A DNA stretch of 22,292 nucleotides, taken from IMG/VR virus record IMGVR_UViG_3300032285_000281, positions 1 to 22,292 of that record; one strand, given 5' to 3'. Shown piece by piece: positions 18,731-22,292 of the stretch. The first letter of the stretch is position 1. Each line of letters begins with the position of its first letter. Source of the DNA: a virus. The translations under genes were made by a program, and so were the position numbers. Below the pieces are notes generated by a model, which saw only the letters and a program-made list of their open reading frames with translations, had not been told where the DNA came from and did not search any database.

Positions 18731-19122
18731 TGGCACTTGCTCAAGAATATACACCAACCGAGATTATCAAGAAAGACTTAGCTCGTGGTGGTTTTAGTAA
18801 AGAAGAAGACAAACTCTTAAAAGGATTTGTCGCTTTAATCAATGCAAATAAAGCTGTTCTTGTTCGTCATAACAACACTGTGTTTGTTGGTATCCGTAAA
18901 GAACCCGGTGTATTAGAAGTACATATGTATACACTAGACCCTTTGTCTACACTACCACAAGCAATGAAAGTTGCTTTTGATACCGTTAAAAAAGCTGGTG
19001 TTAAGAAACTACAATCTGAAACTACTAATCCTAGATTGATTAAAATGTTAGAAACACTAGGACCAGTAAAAACAACTAAAAAAGGTAAGAATATTGCATG
19101 GGAATTGGAGATTGCTAAATGA
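18730..19122 (+). CDS. GNAT-fold-like small protein
   Basis: 130 residues. The middle and end look like a reduced GNAT fold: TVFVGIRKEPGVLEVHMYTL, then QAMKVAFDTVKKAGVKKLQS, TTNPRLIKMLETLG and a final beta strand (GKNIAWELEI). The typical Q/RxxGxG/A acetyl-CoA loop is not clear, so catalytic activity is doubtful. GNAT-like proteins occur at this position, after the nozzle gene, in many podovirus-like phages and in the T7-like gp13 region, where they act in virion assembly. TAATG and ATGA overlaps with both neighbours tie its dose to nozzle and internal proteins. Confidence 0.6.
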   Translation: MALAQEYTPTEIIKKDLARGGFSKEEDKLLKGFVALINANKAVLVRHNNTVFVGIRKEPGVLEVHMYTLDPLSTLPQAMKVAFDTVKKAGVKKLQSETTNPRLIKMLETLGPVKTTKKGKNIAWELEIAK

Positions 19123-21008
19123 GATATAGTTTAGATTCTACGCTTCCAATCAATGCGTTTTCTCCTCGTGGTAATGGTCCTTTTGCGTATGGAATGACAC
19201 TTGAAGGCGGTAGTAATCCAGTTCAAAGTGTTGTTAATGCTGTATCGGATGCAGGGCAGTCTATAGCTAATGTAGTTTCTGATGCTGGAACAGTGATTGA
19301 TAAAAATGTTATTCAACCAGCTATTGATGACCCTGTAGGTACTGCAGTTAAGATTGCAGCGATTGCTGCTGCTCCTGCTACTGGCGGTACATCGTTGTAT
19401 GCTATTCCAGCCTACGCAGCCGCTAAAGCAACTGCTGCTGGATTACCTATTGAAGATGTAGCGTTTAGAGCAGCCGTTTCTGCTGCTGCTACTGCTGCAG
19501 GTGTAGAAGTTGGTGACTACATTGGAACAATGGCAGAATATGGAACTGATGTTGGTTCACAACAAACAGCAATGTTAGCACAACAAAATATTGGTATTGG
19601 TACAGGTAATGTAGCTTCTACCACTGCTGGACAGATTGCTGGTGGCGCTGCTTCGGGCGGTATTGCTGCTGCTGCAAATGACAAACCAATAGATTTAGGT
19701 TTGTTGTCTGGAGCTACAAGCGGTGCAATTGGTGCAGGTGTTGGTGCAACAGTAGACGCTGCTGCAAATTCAGGATTATTTAATAATGTAGTTAGTCAAG
19801 CGAATACAGGAAATACAAATATGGAAGATTGGTTAACAGCGAGTGGATATTACGACAATCCCGCTAATGTGGATACATACACACCTCCGACGGCAGCAGA
19901 TTTTTCTCCAATAGATTATGGACAAAACTCTGGTGATGTGGAAGCACAGGCAGGGGGATATTATGGTGGAGTTGCCCCAGTAAATCCGTATACTAATATG
20001 TCTGATGAACAGATTGCGGCTGAATTAGCTAAAACTCCTGCTTTTGTTGGTTCAGGAACAGACAGCAATACAATTCTTGGAATGGTTAAAAGTCTTGGTT
20101 CTTCTGTTGTTAAATCATTATTAGGTGGAACAGCTACTGCTGCACAAAGAGCCGCTGCTCAAAATTCAGGATTTGGTAACTTACTTGGTGCTGCTACTGG
20201 TTTATTTACTGCTAATCAAAATAAAGCTGCACTACAAAATTCTTATAATACTCAAGCACAATCAGTTCGCAATGCAGCTACTCAAGCACAAAACCTAGCA
20301 TCCTTTACTCCTATTGGAACTACGAACTTCTTTGGTTCTTCACAGTTCACTAGAGACCCAGTAACAGGACAAATCACTTCTGCTGGTTTTACTCCTACAG
20401 CACAAGTTGGTGGACAGATACAGAATCTGTTTGGTTTAGGTGCTCAAGCACTCCCAACTACAACAAATACTCAAGACATACAAAGACAATATATTGCACA
20501 GCAACAGGGTTTGTTAGCTCCGGGTCGTGAACAAGCATTAGCTAACTTAAATAATACTCAGTTCCAAACTGGAACAACTGGTTTAGCTACTGGTGGTACA
20601 ATGGCTGGCTATGCTCCCGGTCAAGCTGGATTAATGCAGACTAATCCTCAACTAGCTGCTTATTATAATTCTTTAGCACAACAAGATGCTCAATTAGCTG
20701 CTAACGCACCTACTTATGCTCAAAACTTGTTAAATTCACAAATTAATACAGGCACTGGTTTGTTTGGTTCTGCAAACACATTACAAGGATATGCACAACA
20801 ACCGTTGACAATCTCTACAGACCTTGCTAAAGCACAATCTGCTGCAGGCGCTTATGCAGGTAATCTAGGTCTTACAGGACAAACTAACGCTGCTCAGTTG
20901 GCTGCCACAGGTATGTTACAAGGAAATGCAGCAATGCAAGGTACTTACAATCAATTAGGACAGACAGCAACTGGTCTTGGTAATACAATTGCAAACTGGT
21001 TAAGTTAA
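19119..21008 (+). CDS. Internal virion / DNA ejection protein 1 (putative)
   Basis: 629 residues, rich in Ala, Gly, Gln, Thr and Asn, lacking cysteine. Residues about 34-70 hold two similar VVxxVSDAG segments. About 72-108 is hydrophobic (GTAVKIAAIAAAPATGG...), and about 165-225 has Gly/Ala repeats resembling membrane-active helices. The second half (TGLFTANQNKAALQNSYNTQ near 360-380, then FTRDPVTGQITSAGF and many Gln/Asn/Ala helices) matches the general character of phage ejection proteins that leave the head and form a conduit through the cell envelope. Position after nozzle genes supports this. No enzymatic motif is visible. ATG overlaps the previous stop (ATGA). Confidence 0.65.
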   Translation: MRYSLDSTLPINAFSPRGNGPFAYGMTLEGGSNPVQSVVNAVSDAGQSIANVVSDAGTVIDKNVIQPAIDDPVGTAVKIAAIAAAPATGGTSLYAIPAYAAAKATAAGLPIEDVAFRAAVSAAATAAGVEVGDYIGTMAEYGTDVGSQQTAMLAQQNIGIGTGNVASTTAGQIAGGAASGGIAAAANDKPIDLGLLSGATSGAIGAGVGATVDAAANSGLFNNVVSQANTGNTNMEDWLTASGYYDNPANVDTYTPPTAADFSPIDYGQNSGDVEAQAGGYYGGVAPVNPYTNMSDEQIAAELAKTPAFVGSGTDSNTILGMVKSLGSSVVKSLLGGTATAAQRAAAQNSGFGNLLGAATGLFTANQNKAALQNSYNTQAQSVRNAATQAQNLASFTPIGTTNFFGSSQFTRDPVTGQITSAGFTPTAQVGGQIQNLFGLGAQALPTTTNTQDIQRQYIAQQQGLLAPGREQALANLNNTQFQTGTTGLATGGTMAGYAPGQAGLMQTNPQLAAYYNSLAQQDAQLAANAPTYAQNLLNSQINTGTGLFGSANTLQGYAQQPLTISTDLAKAQSAAGAYAGNLGLTGQTNAAQLAATGMLQGNAAMQGTYNQLGQTATGLGNTIANWLS

Positions 21009-21017
21009 GGAATAATT

Positions 21018-22109
21018 ATGGCAGACGGATTCGATAACATTGTTGGTGGTCTTTTTGGTGTAAGCCCAGAAAGTCTAAATCTTGCTCGTGAACAACAGAA
21101 TTTAAACTTTGCTAAAGAAGTTGCTTCTGCAGAGGGACTAAAGCCCGGTGCTGGTTCAGTGCTTGGTGCTAATGTCATGGGTGCTCGTGGAGTACAGCAA
21201 GCAGGTGCTTTATTTGGTGTTCAAGACCCACTAATGCAACGAGTAACACAACAACAGCAATTACTTGGTGGTGTTGATTTTACTAACTTGCAATCTTTAC
21301 AAACTGCTGCTCAAGAAGCCTCTAAAGCAGGTCGTCCCGACATTGCTCAAGAACTTGCTAAACGAGCTTTAGAGATTCAAACTAAAGTAGAAGAGAGACA
21401 ATTAACTCGTGATACGCAATTACAGATTGCTCGTGAGCGTATTCAAGGTCAATTAGATGCTGCGGTGCAACGAGGTGCAGACCAAAAAGAAATAGCAAGA
21501 ATTATGACAGAAGGTAGACAGCAGATGGCTATGTTGGCTGCTTCTCTTAAAGGACCTAAACCACTTGCGGCAAGTTTGCAAAAAGAAGAAGATACTAATT
21601 TAGCTGCTTTAGATAATTACACTGCTCAACAAGAAGCACTTGCTCCGTCAATTAAAGCATTGACACCAGATGCTAAAGGTGTTCGTCAGTTAGAATTAGG
21701 TCCGCTTAAAAATGCTGAATACATGGCACAAAACGCTGCTGGTAATTCTACACCACAAAGTCGTGCTTATGAGAATTTAAAATCTTCTGTAGATACTGCA
21801 GTAAACTTGTTAGTTAGTGCAGAAAAAGGTGTACAAACCGATGCCGATGTGAAGCGTTTTGCTCAAGCACTTGTTGCAGCATACGGACGCAATGATACTG
21901 CAACAACTCTACAAGCATTAACACGCTATAACGAAGCTATTGGTAAAGCGGCTAATAGAACAAAAGACAGAATTGAATCTCGTCGTCGTTCACAAGGTGT
22001 TGAATCTTATGGATTTGAACAAAGACCAGCAACACCAACACAAGAATCTGCAGCACCTAAGAAAACTCGTACACTCAAGTCTGGTCTTGTTGTAACTATT
22101 GAGGATTAA
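21018..22109 (+). CDS. Internal virion protein 2 (putative)
   Basis: 363 residues. An N-terminal Gly-rich part (GFDNIVGGLFGVSPESLNLA, then LGANVMGARGVQQAGALFGV) leads to a long, charged, Gln-rich helical region about 95-190 (AGRPDIAQELAKRALEIQTK, RDTQLQIARERIQGQLDAAV). More helices and a basic Pro/Lys tail (SAAPKKTRTLKSGLVVTIED) follow. Composition and position resemble T7 gp14/gp15-region internal core proteins. AAGGAA precedes the ATG by about eight bases, and it starts nine bases after the previous stop. Not recognised as a specific family; the role is inferred from context. Confidence 0.6.
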   Translation: MADGFDNIVGGLFGVSPESLNLAREQQNLNFAKEVASAEGLKPGAGSVLGANVMGARGVQQAGALFGVQDPLMQRVTQQQQLLGGVDFTNLQSLQTAAQEASKAGRPDIAQELAKRALEIQTKVEERQLTRDTQLQIARERIQGQLDAAVQRGADQKEIARIMTEGRQQMAMLAASLKGPKPLAASLQKEEDTNLAALDNYTAQQEALAPSIKALTPDAKGVRQLELGPLKNAEYMAQNAAGNSTPQSRAYENLKSSVDTAVNLLVSAEKGVQTDADVKRFAQALVAAYGRNDTATTLQALTRYNEAIGKAANRTKDRIESRRRSQGVESYGFEQRPATPTQESAAPKKTRTLKSGLVVTIED

Positions 22110-22111
22110 TA

Positions 22112-22292
22112 ATGCCAAAATATACCATTAATGGTGTAACCTACAACTCCGCTACAGAATTATCTGATTCAGATTTAGAAGAATTGGCTGGTGGAACAGC
22201 ACAGACAGTACCAACTGCTGCACCACAAACAGCACCAGTTCCTCAACAGCGTTCAATGTTAGATGAACTAGGAAGACAAGTAGGGCTAACTG
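22112..22292 (+). CDS. Start of a further virion protein (runs off right edge)
   Basis: ATG at 22112, two bases after the preceding stop, then 60 open codons to the edge: MPKYTINGVTYNSATELSDS, then DLEELAGG, a Pro/Gln/Thr-rich linker and SMLDELGRQVGLT. A short N-terminal cap, Pro/Gln linker and LGRQVGLT-type helix are typical of large internal virion proteins in this position, some of which carry a lytic transglycosylase. Only the N-terminus is present, so the function is a guess. GAGGA, overlapping the end of the preceding gene, is the likely ribosome site. Confidence 0.6.
   Translation, partial: MPKYTINGVTYNSATELSDSDLEELAGGTAQTVPTAAPQTAPVPQQRSMLDELGRQVGLT

Noticed and set aside
1-22292. 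Prophage state or integration site
   Set aside because: No integrase, excisionase, repressor, att-like core or bacterial flanking gene is visible, so lysogeny cannot be supported from this window.
1-22292. A complete known defence or mobile element (toxin-antitoxin, IS, retron, CRISPR)
   Set aside because: No matching protein motif, terminal inverted repeat or repeat-spacer pattern was seen on either strand.

Overview
The window is a stretch of a tailed double-stranded DNA phage genome (Caudoviricetes), about 40% GC by eye. It reads as the head and tail module of a short-tailed (podovirus-like) phage. The order is small terminase, large terminase, portal, scaffold, major capsid protein, tail fibre and receptor-binding genes, an adaptor of the SU10/T7 gp11 type, a nozzle of the T7 gp12 type, and Ala/Gly/Gln-rich internal virion (ejection) proteins. 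There is no tape-measure, sheath or major tail-tube gene. No integrase, repressor, polymerase, lysozyme or tRNA is visible. Promoters of the form TTGAC(A/T)-N17-TAAA(A/C)T imply use of a host sigma70 RNA polymerase. The protein families resemble those of phages from freshwater and marine Gram-negative bacteria, but the host cannot be named from this sequence.

Layout. (1) Positions 1-1308, minus strand: an accessory or early operon with a small unknown protein, an ArdC-type antirestriction protein and the 5' end of a conserved phage protein that runs off the left edge. (2) Positions 1309-2142: an 834-base non-coding divergent region dense in dyads, direct repeats, promoters and hairpins. (3) Positions 2143-9768, plus strand: terS, terL, a Cys-rich conserved protein, portal, a 1052-residue mosaic tail fibre (collagen-like, carbohydrate-binding-like and YadA-like parts) and a small fibre-linked protein. 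(4) Positions 9777-12219: a strong promoter with an operator-like element, two small genes, scaffold, major capsid protein and a terminator hairpin. (5) Positions 12264-14979: a receptor-binding cassette of short fibre-tip proteins with chaperone-like partners. (6) Positions 14983-16451: a one-TM holin candidate, a ferritin-like protein, a beta-rich small protein and three tightly coupled lysine-rich proteins. (7) Positions 16455-22292: promoter, adaptor, nozzle, GNAT-like protein, two internal virion proteins and the start of a third.

The most unusual signals are not genes. I found GATC only once in 22.3 kb, and GGCC and CGCG not at all, alongside an ArdC antirestriction gene. GCGC is concentrated in the ardC arm and the tail fibre. 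A 20-bp element in the divergent region recurs in inverted orientation just downstream of the promoter at 9777. The divergent region also holds two strings of hairpins that look like structured RNA. All counts were made by eye and should be recomputed.
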